Positions 9,571-21,818 of a stretch of 23,129 bases of DNA are shown here, piece by piece (position 1 is the stretch's first letter; each line of letters starts with the position of its first letter). The DNA lies in assembly GCA_010014835.2 (NCBI GenBank), contig JAAAKB020048257.1, positions 1 through 23,129 of the forward strand, in the 5' to 3' direction. Source of the stretch: Apostichopus leukothele. Lineage: Eukaryota > Echinodermata > Holothuroidea > Aspidochirotida > Stichopodidae. The position numbers and the translations under genes were made by a program. The notes beneath the pieces were generated by a model, which was not told the DNA's origin, did no database searches, and was given only the letters and a program-made list of their open reading frames with translations.

Positions 9571-12041
9571 TTAAACTAAGTGCCATTTGACCTCGTCCTT
9601 TTTTCCATATTCATAAAGTCGGACAAAGTTCTGGCGCTTTTAAGACAAGCATCCTGTTTGGCGTCTGACATCAACTTTATAAACTAACAGAAGAAACGCA
9701 TACATTGCGTAACTTCACCCAAACGAGTATCGACTATCGAAAAGGGTATTCAGCTGATTCTTATATTGAACATTTTTTTGGTAAGTTCAAAGAATAGTTT
9801 ATCCAAAAGTTACGAAAGTCTCCATCATAGTGTACTATATTTTGTGTCATGTGATAGTGTCGTTAGCCCCTTTATGCAAGCAATCGAACTAAATTATCCG
9901 GTATGTCAATAAATCTGTCACAGATTTGTCAATAAATAAAAGGAATTTTCTTTATTAGTTTTTTCTTTCATTTCTCCTATTATATGTATTATTTATTCTC
10001 TTTCCAAGGACTTGTAATGCCCACTTGACGTAACAACCTCATGATCTTACAGTTACAGTCTCAGTGTAACCAGACGGGGTTAGAATGTGGATCAAGGATT
10101 TATCGATTTGGTGCCCAGGCTCTTTCGTTGGTGACTTTTCTTAGAAAGTATCTTTAGTAGTTTGTACGAAGAACTTGTAAGTATGAAGCACCTTGTACAA
10201 TGACATTGATAGTATTTCTTTCACTGTTAAGACCTAAACGGTTTATTAACATTCACTATAGACAATGCACAATGTCGTCGGCGAGATTATCATGAAGTTG
10301 TACGTCTGTACGAGGACTTTCTAAACAATCGTTAATATTGAAATTAAATTTGATTTCAAACGTCAATTCTTAAATTAATATATCTGCGAAATTAAGAAAA
10401 ACTGTACAAAATCTTTTACGATATTGCATGAAGGTACGTGTGTTATCATGTTAGTTTTTCCACGTTATCTTACACAGTTGCAATTGATGGTTCATGTGGG
10501 CCACCAGTTTGCTTTAAGAGGTACGGTAGGACAACGTGTTACCTTGTGGCGCATGATATCAGATCAATGTGTTTTTAATTCATCATGTAATGTTCACAGT
10601 GTTAAGTGACTGCTAGCTATCTATACGAGTGATAAAACCACTCGAGAACCGGCAGGCACGGTAAAAGAGAACGACAATGTAGAAGTATAAGTATAGAACA
10701 ACGTAGACAGATAACGAAAATATAGATGTAGCAGAGAGAAGACACCCTTCTTGTTGGGCCGAGTGAATATAACTAACTCAGGTAAAGCTATTGCCAAAGA
10801 GGAGCTGGCACGGCGTAGCGAGAACATAACAGTTTGTATTAATATATTCCTAAGGTACATAATAAATTGGACTTAACTACGTATGACGGTTGTACACTCT
10901 TTGAATATAATGCAAAGACATCATACCAACAGTATGAATGCAACTTATGCAAGCAGTCATGATACAATAACGAGTAGTAAAAACCAGAATGGTAGTCAGG
11001 AATTTCTGAATTGGCGGCTGAAACATTTTACAGTATTCCAGTGTCTTCAATTAAAATAGGCATAACTAAATATATCAGTGCGAATTATCACTGTAATCAT
11101 TTACCAAGCAAATACACATTGTCGGTTGTAATTTTATTATACACAGATAAACCTGCATTTGACATGTAAATATGTGTTAAGGAAGAAACAACTACTTGAG
11201 ACTTACAAACAGGCAACTTGAAAAAGAAGACCCATCGACGCAACGTATCACAAATCCCTTCGAAAAGGAATACATCCTACACATGATTACGTTAAAAGTG
11301 AGTGACCTACTTGGCGATATGTGTCTACTAAATACAAATACCACACATAATCTTAGCTAAAAGTATCAAGAAAATTACGACCTACTGATTAAAAACACCG
11401 AAAATAAAACGGCACAATTCCCCGCCCAGAAACAAATCAATGCCCTGCAAACAATCTCCGAAGATGCAGGAACTGCTGTCCATGGATAACATTACACACA
11501 ATTTTGCCAGGCGTGTTTATTTGTGAGTATATGATGTCGACATCACTAAGACGATGAAAGGAAACATGTGTTATTTATGAAGCTACATCGGGTATTTTAG
11601 CGCAATGAAAAAAATACGGAATAAACGAACATAAAACTTGTAGATACATAAAGCTGAAAAGACATTTATTGAGATATCACGTTGGGCTTAATATATGTAA
11701 ACAGATAAAGAGCACAGTTAGTTAAATGTCGATCTTAGACACGACCAATTCGTCAATTTATTTCTCGGAGGAATATTTAACAAATTATTTAAAAAAGTTA
11801 ATATAAATTATTGGTGACCGCTGTGTTTGTTTCAGTTTTAACAAATGATCACATACAGTTTTAGTTGCATATCTGCAACCTCCACCCGTTGTTGAGAGAG
11901 ATGTATCGAAGAACCATCCAACATGTACCTTAAAGTGGTGGTAAAATAAATACATATTCTTTACGTAGAAACTTGAAAACAGAGATGTGAACATCGTCTA
12001 TTAACATAACCGTGTATTATTTTTTCTTCTAAAAATTGCAG
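9571..12041. other. Intergenic stretch with no recognisable gene
   Basis: No supported gene. Frames at 10424-10609 (plus) and 10621-10860 (minus) have no recognisable motif. The stretch 10621-10860 is richer in G+C than its flanks and may be an unclassified repeat; I found no convincing terminal repeats or target duplication around it. The right end contains the pyrimidine tract and acceptor that lead into the LRR pseudogene. Confidence 0.55.
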
Positions 12042-13207
12042 AAGTTTCGAAGGATATTGCTTATCTGGATGCATGACTAATGATGCTATTTGCTTTATTG
12101 TGCTCTTATTAAGCCTCCTAACCGCTCATACAAACCCATATGTTAGCAGAACTATGTATGTTTTTATTCATCCTTATTCTGTGACGGGAAGAAATAGCAA
12201 CAAATCAATTTTCCAAATACAGAATTGACTTTCACGCGTCACCTCCCTCGTTCTATCGCACATCAATCTGACAAGTATTCCAAAGGAACTACTGCGCGTG
12301 CTGAAAGATCTTACACAGCTTCCCTCGACTACAATTATATAATTCGAAGCTTCTTATGTGAGCGTAGCATACATTAGTATACATGCAGTAATGCTTGATG
12401 AGTTCAATGGACTAGAGGTGTAGACTGATTTATATCTAAACAACAATATCTTAAGCTAATTTCCTGTCCATGAACTCACATGTGAGAACTTATCAGCCTT
12501 AACTAACTACAATGAAGTTTCCATATCCAGACCAATAATTGCTTCTATTCAAATTTGATTGAATTCGTCAGTTTTAGATCCAATGCATGTTTTACTTCTA
12601 TACAGGATAATTATTTTCGTGCTTTTGACAACCTTGATAGTTTCATTGTTGTTGGTAATGCCATCTGTAAAGTTGATCGTTTCTTCTTTGGGAAAGAACC
12701 ACACAATTTAACGTATTTTCATTTAAAGGATAACTTATTAGATCAAACCCCACAGCAGGTATTGATGTAATTGCCTTATCTACGTGTTTTGAAAGTATGC
12801 CTAAACAAAATCATTCATGTGCCGGAAAATGCGTTTATAAATACCAAAAACTAACAATCGTTGATTTATCTGATAATAACATTACATCATTGGACGCTTC
12901 ATCGCTGCAAGGCTTAAGTCATCTTGTAGACTTAGAAATCAGCGGAAATAACTTAACAACGTTACCCTCAGGCTTTCTAGACTCTGTCGGGGACTTCAGT
13001 CTTGACTTGAGAAAAAATACTTGGTTTTGTGATTGTAATATATTATTCCTAAAGAATTGGTTTCTGAAGAGTCTTTGTCTGAATTCTTTGTATTTGAAAT
13101 GTTTTGCTCTGATTTACTTAAATTCATTACCATTCGTTGTTGTGTTGTGTGTTGTGTGTTGTGTGTTTGTGTTGAGTTCATGGTTTAAGACTATTAAGGA
13201 CAACTGA
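12042..13207 (+). pseudogene. Broken leucine-rich-repeat receptor gene, Toll-like ectodomain
   Basis: A pyrimidine tract ending in ATTGCAG (to 12041) precedes an ATG at 12073. A signal-peptide-like N-terminus follows (MTND, then the hydrophobic core ICFIVLLLSLL). The same frame continues into LRRs such as LTSIPKELLRVL and TDLYLNNNIL, broken by in-frame stops (the first is TGA at 12226). Near 12555 the frame changes and gives NLTYFHLKDNLLDQTP, a TAA, then LPYLRVLKV and PENAF. A second change near 12845 gives LTIVDLSDNNITSLD, LVDLEISGNNLTTLP and an LRR C-terminal cap (NTWFCDCNILFLKNW). A possible third change in the cap would give FEMFCSDLL. The last open frame ends in a hydrophobic segment, partly built from a GT-rich repeat, before TGA at 13205. 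There are at least six stops and two frame changes. At about 378 codons and with no TIR domain it is shorter than a Toll-like receptor, so it could be a Toll-like fragment or an LRR-only receptor. Confidence 0.85.
13138..13176. repeat. GTTGT/GTGT-rich low-complexity tract
   Basis: Repeats of GTTGTGT overlap the 3' end of the LRR pseudogene. They account for the V/C-rich hydrophobic run there, so that apparent membrane segment should be treated with caution. Confidence 0.7.
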
Positions 13208-13446
13208 ATGTTAAGCAATTAATGGTACATAGTTAAAGAGCGTGCAAAGATAAGTCGTTGTTAATTGGAATGATTTTGATGAGGCCTGGCACGACAGAAT
13301 CATGTATGAGCTACTCCACTTTATCTCCCAGATAAACTATCATACTTGTTCCCCTTTCCTTAGTAATATCCTACTCCAACTCCAGTTTAAGCAGTCTCTC
13401 TTACGTTAAATCTACTACATATGTAGTAGCCCTCTGAGTATGTAAG

Positions 13447-13458
13447 CCCCCCCCCCCC
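13447..13458. repeat. Poly-C tract
   Basis: Twelve consecutive C residues, with further C runs just after. It is a simple repeat downstream of the LRR pseudogene. Confidence 0.9.
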
Positions 13459-15890
13459 TCCCATGTGCACACTCTATCCCTCTTATTGACAATCTCGTTT
13501 AAAATTACCACTATAATCTCCCCACGATTTTAGGAAACGAATATGGTATGTACGCTAATTTTGTCGCCATCTGGAGCACCGGTTCCAAGCCAACGTCCCT
13601 ATTAATAGTACTCAAAAGGGTCAAAATGACAATGACCTTACTTTCACTTTAAATACGAAATACAACTACGACCAAGTTATTATTACATTTTAAGCGGACT
13701 GTAATAATGATAAGTAAAGACTGCTTTCTTACTTGTTCTTCCTGATTGGTTAATGAAGCATGCATTTTGTAAACCAGTTAACACGCAGGCTAAAACATGA
13801 CTTAATGCTCTACACAGTTGTCCAACATCCACGTATAGTAGAAAATTATGAAGAATACTGCATTACAATTAAGCAGAACATGTTACTGCATTATTTATCA
13901 ACGACAGCAATAACCAATCAGCGCAGTGGATACACAATTACAGCAATCCTTTCATTGTAAGGAATCTTGAGTTAGCAAAACAGTAACAAATGTCGTACTT
14001 ACCGTTTAAGGTAGTCTTGATTTAATCCGCCGAAAATAAACAAATGAAATAATCAATAAAAGCATAGAATGACAGGTCCAGCACAGGTCTGCAAAGTTAA
14101 CTGAAAATGGCGACGTTCAGTATTCAGTTGAGTATTGTCCACAGATCTGATCAGTTCCAAAGTTCATGTTTGCTTTTCGCAACAAGGTTATGTGTATAAG
14201 CATATACAGAATATATGATCATATTACAGTTTTTGTAAATTTGTTTACTGCTTTTTATAGCGAGAGATCATCAACATATCGAATGGTAATGAGCATCATG
14301 AACTTTTTGCAAAGCAAAAAAAGCTATTTAAAAAAATATTTTGTTGGTGATTTTTCTATATTTTATTATCATCATTTTTTTAATAGTAATGACCCTTTGA
14401 ATCTACTTTTTCTTAAACTATTTCTTAGTCTCTGATATTGATCTGATCAATTAGCTTAACTCATTCTCTTTTGTTTCATTGTTAGCATTTCTACAAATTG
14501 CTTTTCTGGGGCATGTATTAGTTTAACACTTGTGTAGGGATAACACAGAAAAGTTTGTACAGCAAATGTATTTCCATTGTGGTTCATTTACATACAAACC
14601 AATGAATTAATAACTAAAGAGAACACACTATAAACCAAAAACAAATTCTAAAATAGTCAATCATATGAAAATGCCTCAGAAAAAAAATATCCTCCGACTC
14701 TTGTGTTATCATTAAGTCCAAAAGATGCTTGACTCCCGTTTAAATTCATCAGGACTAGTAGCGCTCTGAAGCTCTTAGTAGGCAATTAATATATTACCCA
14801 TAAAGAGATCTATAAAAACAATATTTATATTAAAGTGAAACTCTTGCAAAGTCAGTTACAATCAAATTTCCTTCCAATCTTTTTGTTGGATTAATCCTCG
14901 ATGTTGGATTTGCCTAACATATATTTGTTTCTGTAACGTACTTCCACACATTTATATCTTACAATATTTCATAACTATATGACCAAAAAAACAAACATAA
15001 GTCAGATAGGTAACATGTCCGCCAACAGACAATCGTTTGCGTTTGTTATTTTGTATTATCATTTTGCATATACTCAAATTATATTCAAAATATTGTAATT
15101 GAGGAAAATATAGAGGTTGCAGACATATTTATACAAACGCATGTTTTTTTAAGCCATATCAATACGAACAGTAGATACCTTGTAGTCTAATTTACACATG
15201 TTAACAAGACGCGAGATACACCGCCTAACATACATATATTTATTTATATGACAGCAATACAGTAGTAAGCAACGAATAAACTTGTATTGTTATTTCTCTT
15301 TTCTGAGAAATTCGTTATTAACTAGTAAATTTATTGTTTCATATTAGATGCATTTTAAATTCATAGGATAATGTACCAACCAGTGCATCATGTCCTATAC
15401 AAGTGACAATGGACGACAAACATAATCAAATCTAAGAGTACATTTTTATCGAATACTGTTTTCGGAAATACAATAAGCCGATGTCATGAGATAGGAAATG
15501 GAAATAATCAATCACAAAATCCTAGTTTTTGGTATTATTAACTGCATTATGTTGCCCTTGAGTATCAGCTAAGTATATAAATGAACAGATAAATAACTTC
15601 AAAGCAAGACCTCTGAGCGAACAGTTATGAATGCAAACAACAAACAATGAAACAAAGTGAATGTATGTGTGTTGGGCTACAGGTGCACAGAAAATGCACA
15701 AATATTATGCTACGAGTGGTTTCTTAAAGCCATTTGCATAAAGAGTGCGTTTTCTTTCCAATGACATAGGATCACCTGCATTGGTCTATGATAACTTCCT
15801 CAATTGTATCGTCGTATAGTTGTCCAATCAGCAGAGATGCGGTCATGATATTTACAAGATAGTGTGCTACCCGTTTCCCTAACCCTTACT

Positions 15891-15900
15891 CCCCCCCCCC
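15891..15900. repeat. Poly-C tract
   Basis: Ten consecutive C residues in an otherwise AT-rich stretch. Confidence 0.9.
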
Positions 15901-17703
15901 ACGAAAAAGTAGAAATATTATAGCTTGTCCGTTCATTATAAAATCTGTAAGCAAATTAGAAAATTAGAAATACAAGATATACTGTAAAACATACAGACAC
16001 GGATCAGTGAAATTAATTTATTTATTACTCAAAAAATGCGACACAGATGTTTCAATAGAAATTGATAATTGCCATCATCTATGTCATTTCTTACAATAAC
16101 TTTCAGTTTCAAGTAAATATAAACTTTGATATCACCCGCAATGTATTAAGAAAGTGGATCACTCACAACGGAACGGCGCCAATTTACATGAACATAGCGG
16201 ACACTTTTACAAGGTATTATTGTGATTTTGGTATTTGTTGATGTTTCTATCTATTTATGATATTGTAGATTGAGTAGAATTATATTTACCATAAGTAGCC
16301 TGAGTTTTGTTACTTGACCACAGTTCCAAAGAATGATTTGCCGTGAATGACATAAAATGCCGGACATTATTGTTATTGTTTTGATAAAATACTGCACTTA
16401 CACTTGCTCCCTCATTTTAGAACAGTACCTTTCTATCAACACGATTTGAGCAACCGTGTGAAGTAATTATATCCTACAACAAAAACCCCAAATTATTATC
16501 TCTATAACTGAAAATAAATGTATTTGTCTTAACATTTGCTTTCGCAGGTATTAATGATTTATTAAATATCATTAGATACATTGTTTCATTTTAAACTGTT
16601 CAGTGATATTGCAGTTAATTATTGACATCTCAGATAAAAAGGTAAACAAAGTATAGTTCTCTCCCGGGTTTCTTTTACGAAGAACTCACATTGTCCATTG
16701 TATACTTATGTGATATGTGGTCTTCTCTTTTGCGCAGGGTCTAAGTTACATCATTGTAAGAGCCTCATGTGTCTTACAGTGCTCAACAATATGTTATTCC
16801 TAAGCTTTGGGATGTATTTTAATTATTTTCTTTTAGATTTACAAACTGCTAAATCTTGGTTATGCATGTTTGGTTTTAGTAAATTTCGCATACATTTAGT
16901 TTATTTAAGCTGTATCCTAGTTATATCACTATTTGAGATGTATTTGTTATGAAGGCTTTCCAAATGAATTACTTACTACAGTATGTGAGTTAATTGAATT
17001 GCGTTTGGTGATCAAACAACTTGCGGAATAACTAAAAATAAAATAGCTATGTTTGGCATTTCATTAAGTTTTGTATAGAAGCGTGGCTATAAATACTATG
17101 TTGTGTATACGTGATTAAAATATCAATTGCAGTGTTATCTTTATGACTTTTTCTTACAATCCCTGGATACATTCCTCCAAATTAACGTGGTATAAACAAG
17201 TCATAATGTGAACGATGATAACTTTCCTTCGTAAACAAGGCTGATAAGTGTACATGAACATGTCAAAACAAACTCTAAAGTGTCAGCAGGCAGCCATTTT
17301 ATTCCATCTTTTATCTTGGTTGCTCGTTTATTTGGTTGCAAACCAGAAATACAAAAATACAAAACATGTGCTTTCGATGACGTTTACTAAATTGATGCTG
17401 TGAAAGTTCCATTTTAGATTATACACAGTCTGTTGCGTGTTTAATTGGCATAAAGTGATCACACAATGAACAACAATACCTTTAATACTCATTATTAGAA
17501 CCCTAAAGCAGAGTAAGAGATCCATCCAAGTATCCATTCTTGACATAACGTGTTCAGTATTAAGTCACATTCATAAATTAACATACATAAACATATCATT
17601 ATGCATACGTTTATTATTTTCCTGGAAACGAAAACTTCGTCTGAGTAATTTCTAAGCAATGTGTTACAAAAATATCATAGAATATTATAATGAGGAATAT
17701 GCC

Positions 17704-17724
17704 AACCTTGTTTATGACAAGGTT
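17704..17724. other. Short hairpin
   Basis: AACCTTGT and ACAAGGTT form a perfect 8-bp stem with a 5-nt loop (TTATG). No function is evident and chance is possible. Confidence 0.4.
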
Positions 17725-20060
17725 AGAGTTTGGGGAAGAAGAGATACTCCATAGCGAGTCTGAAACATTAATGTGCGCACGTCACTTATGTTGTGAATTA
17801 CGGCCAAGTATATGTGAGTTCAGTGTTGAAAGCATACACGATTGTTTGTGAAGTTAACTCTTTCTGATCGGTTAATATAGCGCCGTCTGTCTTTATTACC
17901 GCTAATAAAGAAATAAAAGCAAGTTTACAATGATTCCGAATTGTTTTTATGTTTCAATACCGTACATGAGACACATTCTTGACACCATTGTGAAAGAAAA
18001 TTATGAATAGAACCATATTGTGTTCATACGGTAATTGTATGATAGCATTAACCATGTCCCGCATTTTCGAATACGTACTGCAAATTCTTCTTAGAACACT
18101 GGCCATTTAAGTTAGCAGAAATATTAGAGAGAAAATGAAAACATCAAAAAAACGTACTTACTAACCGTAGAAATAAGACTAATTAACCGTCATTATCATA
18201 TGTATGAGAAACACTGTAAAACGTATAGAATTCCAAGTTTATATGACAAAGAGTCTGCAATATTGATATAAAATGGCGCAGATGTGCTGTGAGTAGGATT
18301 ATTTTAATGTCTACATAAACTATAGAAGATATCAAAGTTCATATTTACTTTTCACTCGAAGGTAATATATAAACTCATATAGCGAATACGTTATCACTTG
18401 TATTAGCACATCATAATGCTAACGTACCTAAAACGACATTCTGCTCTTGTTTAAATGCACCGAAATATGCGGTATTTAATGTGATGGACCGTCTTTGTAT
18501 GCGTCTTAACTTTTATGGTGATACGTTTTACTACAATAACGGTACAAACCCAAATGTATGTAAAAATAAATCATTTCCACCATCAGAAACCTATAGAAGT
18601 AGTAGGCTGCCTAGTTATAATAAAATCTTATCATCTCGACGAAATATTTTTAGATTTATGTTTGCACGTAAGGGAAAAAAACTGCAGACTCTATTTACCC
18701 TTGTCCTATTTACAGTTTATACTCACTATTTTACATTTTCTTTCAATTTGGATTTTTTTAAATCACTCTGTGGTCTCCTACATTAACACAACCACGTTCT
18801 TTTCTTTGCAGATATATTATTGAAACACCTTATTCTCCCCCATCAAATGATTGAATGTGACATATGATGGCATGCGGTAATGTAAACTAAACAGTACTCT
18901 GAATGTTGATCGCTGTATATTGAAGAGAAAGCTGGCTGAAATTAAAGAGTGATACTCGGTCATTACAGCAGGTTGCAGTATTTTACGTAACCGTTCTTTT
19001 TAGAACCAATACAATCATCGCGTAAACTCTACAGTAGGGTGCCCAATCTTAAAGAACTTGTCAGAGTATTGTATAGTGGGTTTTCCGTCTAGAATGAATG
19101 TTACTGAACTGAAGTGAGAGAAGTTATTTTCGAATTGCAGACTAACCAACATGCTGCAAACATGTATAGCATGACAACGTTGTTTAAAGTAGTTTAAGTA
19201 AATGATTGTCTGCTTTACACGTTTTAAACATGATATGTTAGTAAAATCTTGTTTTGAACGTTTGAATTTGTTATCTTGGTCTAGTAACGTTACTATCAAA
19301 GTTTAGAAAACATAACATGTGAAATGTAGACATATAAACTACACAACGACCATGTTACCAGCAGATTAACCGTTCGGAATGTTCCATTCTACAGAGGTAT
19401 GTATTATTACTCAAGCATTACCTTCTTCTGTTGTCTTTTACTTTGGAATAAGTATATATATCTCCCCTTAATATCGTTCAATGCGGTAAAGCCGCCTTCG
19501 AAAATAGGAGTTTCATTCGGGGAATGTCCCCTCCGGTTGGGTCTCCAACAATCGTAGTAGCGTCACTCCGTGCATATGTATATGAGACGGATAAGAGAGT
19601 AGTGATGTTTAATACCCCATAACTTACTGTCTTGTGTATTTATGAACAAAGACACTTCCCTGTCTGTCCCTATCTCGCATGTGAGGGTCCTTGTTTGCGT
19701 CTACTTTGGATCTCTTGGGACTAGGCAGCATTTACAGAATGTTAATACATGGAAAGACAAAGGCTTGTAGATGGAAAATAACAGCTGCTGACAACGTATT
19801 GTGTACTTTGCGTATACTGTTATCAGCATTCTAGGTATTGGATTATTAGATGCACTTTACCCCCACCACTACCTATCTGGATACGTCATTGGTCAACGTG
19901 TCACTTAAATATTCCTTGTTGATATTTGGTTTTAATGATAATCGTAACCTTTTTAGTCACGCAGTCGGATGAGTGTGTGTATGTGCGTTGCCATAGCTAT
20001 CATCTCGAGGACTTGTGTTCTGGTACACACCTTCGCTTTGAGAACATTTTGTATGTGACC

Positions 20061-20242
20061 GTCAATTTGAGGACGTCCTAAAATTGTAAAATCGGGGAAT
20101 GGACTCCTAGTGACCTCAGAAAGCTCATGTGTCAGTATGGGGGAGGTCATCAAATTGTCACTATCGGACACAAATTTGGCTGAACAGTGTTTATGGTAGA
20201 AAACCCTGCTACGAGAGCACCCTCCTCAGTCCTCAAATTGAC
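20061..20242. repeat. Foldback or MITE-like inverted repeat
   Basis: GTCAATTTGAGGAC at 20061-20074 is exactly inverted at 20229-20242 (GTCCTCAAATTGAC), leaving a 154-bp centre. Several further GAGGAC/GTCCTC words lie on both sides. This suggests a short non-autonomous DNA element or a composite of GAGGTCC-type repeats. I could not find clear outer termini or a target duplication, so the family is open. Confidence 0.4.
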
Positions 20243-20274
20243 GTCCTCAAAATTAGGTCCTCAATTTGTTAATG

Positions 20275-20631
20275 TCGCACTAACGTGTGCAGTGAATGTC
20301 AGCAATGTTGGAATGCCCGGAGAAAGCTTTAGTAAATATAATTATTTCCTTCCAAAAATCAATAATATTGAATTCAACCATTACAAGAGATCCATCCCGT
20401 GCTTTAAAATTTGTCCTAGCCTCCCCTTAATATGTCACTTCATCAAACTGTGAATGCATTGTCCTTTACTTGGCTTTGCTTTCAAACTAGTATCCTACAT
20501 GTATTTTAACATTTCACATACATGTTTATAGGATTTTCATGAACAATTGCATCGATTTCTTTTTCATTTTCTGTATTGGAAAACAAGTGATTGCTTACTG
20601 CAAAACAAATTCAAAACCAGTTACCATGTTT
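20275..20631. other. No recognisable feature
   Basis: AT-rich sequence between the foldback repeat and the tandem repeat. A plus-strand open frame overlapping it (to 20453) starts inside the repeat and shows no motif, so I treat it as chance. Confidence 0.5.
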
Positions 20632-20814
20632 ACATCCCTACGGCCATTATATTTAGTATTCCAGGATAATATTTAGTCTGAGTTTTCTATTTAATATTCC
20701 GGGATAATATTTAGTCTGAGTTTTCTCATAGACTCTGGCATTTATCCCTACATCCATTATATCTAGTATTCCGGGATAATATTTTGTCTGAGGTTTCTAA
20801 TAGACTCTATCATT
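20632..20814. repeat. Degenerate tandem repeat, three copies
   Basis: The core ATTCC(A/G)GGATAATATTTAGTCTGAG occurs at about 20658, 20696 and 20768. The first and third copies are preceded by ATCCCTAC..CCATTATAT. The second and third are followed by ATAGACTCT. This fits a longer unit in which the first and second copies are shortened where they join. No coding potential is seen. Confidence 0.8.
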
Positions 20815-21818
20815 GCTTCACGAACTATCAGATTAGTAAAATATCTTTAAACCCAGAATATAAATAGAAATTTTACCTACACTTACATCTTTCATTTGTG
20901 TTGGAATTTGGCATACCGATCTTAAAATATACTTAAAATATACTATATACTTATACATTTACCAAGTTCTCAAGAGAGAGAGAGAGAGAGACAGGGGTTG
21001 TGACGTGTGTGCGTGTGCGAGACACTCTAGTTTGTATGCACGATAAGGCAACAAGGGAATAATTGTTTAACACGATACTTGGTGACTGGGAGGTTCATAA
21101 TAAGCTGATGAATCCTATTGAGTTTGGTGCTCACACAATGAATATTAACAAGGTCACAGGACTAAACGTCAAAATCTTTAAATTACAATGACTAGACAAT
21201 AAGTTACGGTTTCATCAACGTCAGTGTGTTATTAGTAGGTAGCGATGTGTGTTTCGATTTATGAGGAGGTGGAGTTACAAGTTTGTAAGATTAATAACTT
21301 CACAAAGCAATTATTAAGCATTGCCATTTGTAGTGAGTAGATGAAACCTAATTGTTTTTGGTGTTCATGTCATAACTAATGATGAGTTTGAGGGTGAGGG
21401 ATTATATATCAAATTGCCGTTACTTATGTGGAACCATATGTTTGATCTTCAAAATTGTAATATTTGTAGAAAGCAGACACACGCTGATGTGTGCTACGAT
21501 GGTTCATGCATATTTATGAAGGACCATGGCTAGCATTATTTTGGTATACATAACTTAAGAGAATGCTTCATCATTTCATACTTGTAGTGTTCCTGTGAAT
21601 CAAATCAATGAGCTACAGTAAGGAACCATGACATGTTTTCATTCTGGTTGTGTTTTGCCAAGGTGAACTAAATGATTTTGTTTTCACTTAGAAATAGAAA
21701 AGCGATGGGGATTGTATCTTCGAGAAGGTAGCAAAATCCCAATAATAAGGGTTATTTATAAATATTCAAAGCAAAGTTTGCACAAGTAAAGTAGTATAAG
21801 TGGTAGTTTTATCATTAT
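20815..21818. other. Intergenic sequence before the LTR
   Basis: Apart from the GA microsatellite I see nothing supportable. There is no open frame of note and no domain motif. Confidence 0.5.
20972..20992. repeat. GA microsatellite
   Basis: About ten AG units, followed by a GTGTGTGCGTGTGCG low-complexity stretch. Confidence 0.9.

Larger units (their letters stand above)
13208..20060. other. Long intergenic stretch with no recognisable gene
   Basis: Open frames here reach only about 100 codons and lack recognisable motifs, including 14166-14435, 16698-16952, two overlapping frames at 18481-18823, and 19015-19299 on the minus strand. The last has the most protein-like composition (a segment reading FILDGKPTIQYSDKFF), but I do not recognise it. 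Poly-C tracts occur at 13447 and 15891, and a short hairpin at 17704. No TIR domain was found downstream of the LRR pseudogene. Confidence 0.55.

Noticed and set aside
10621-10860. Possible LTR or gene fragment on the minus strand
   Set aside because: The segment is relatively G+C-rich and can be read with TG...CA ends, but the flanks show no matching target duplication and the open frame has no motif.
13130-13200. Transmembrane helix at the end of the LRR gene
   Set aside because: The hydrophobic run is largely encoded by a GTTGTGT simple repeat and may follow a frame change, so it is not good evidence for a real membrane anchor.
16698-16952. Hydrophobic 84-codon frame, possible membrane protein
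   Set aside because: Its hydrophobicity is expected from T-rich sequence. There are no splice sites, motifs or neighbours that support a gene.
18481-18823. Two overlapping frames of about 100 codons
   Set aside because: Two frames open over the same AT-rich DNA and neither has a recognisable domain, so chance is the simpler reading.
19015-19299. Minus-strand frame of 94 codons with protein-like composition
   Set aside because: No family is recognised and no flanking exons are seen. A translated search would decide.
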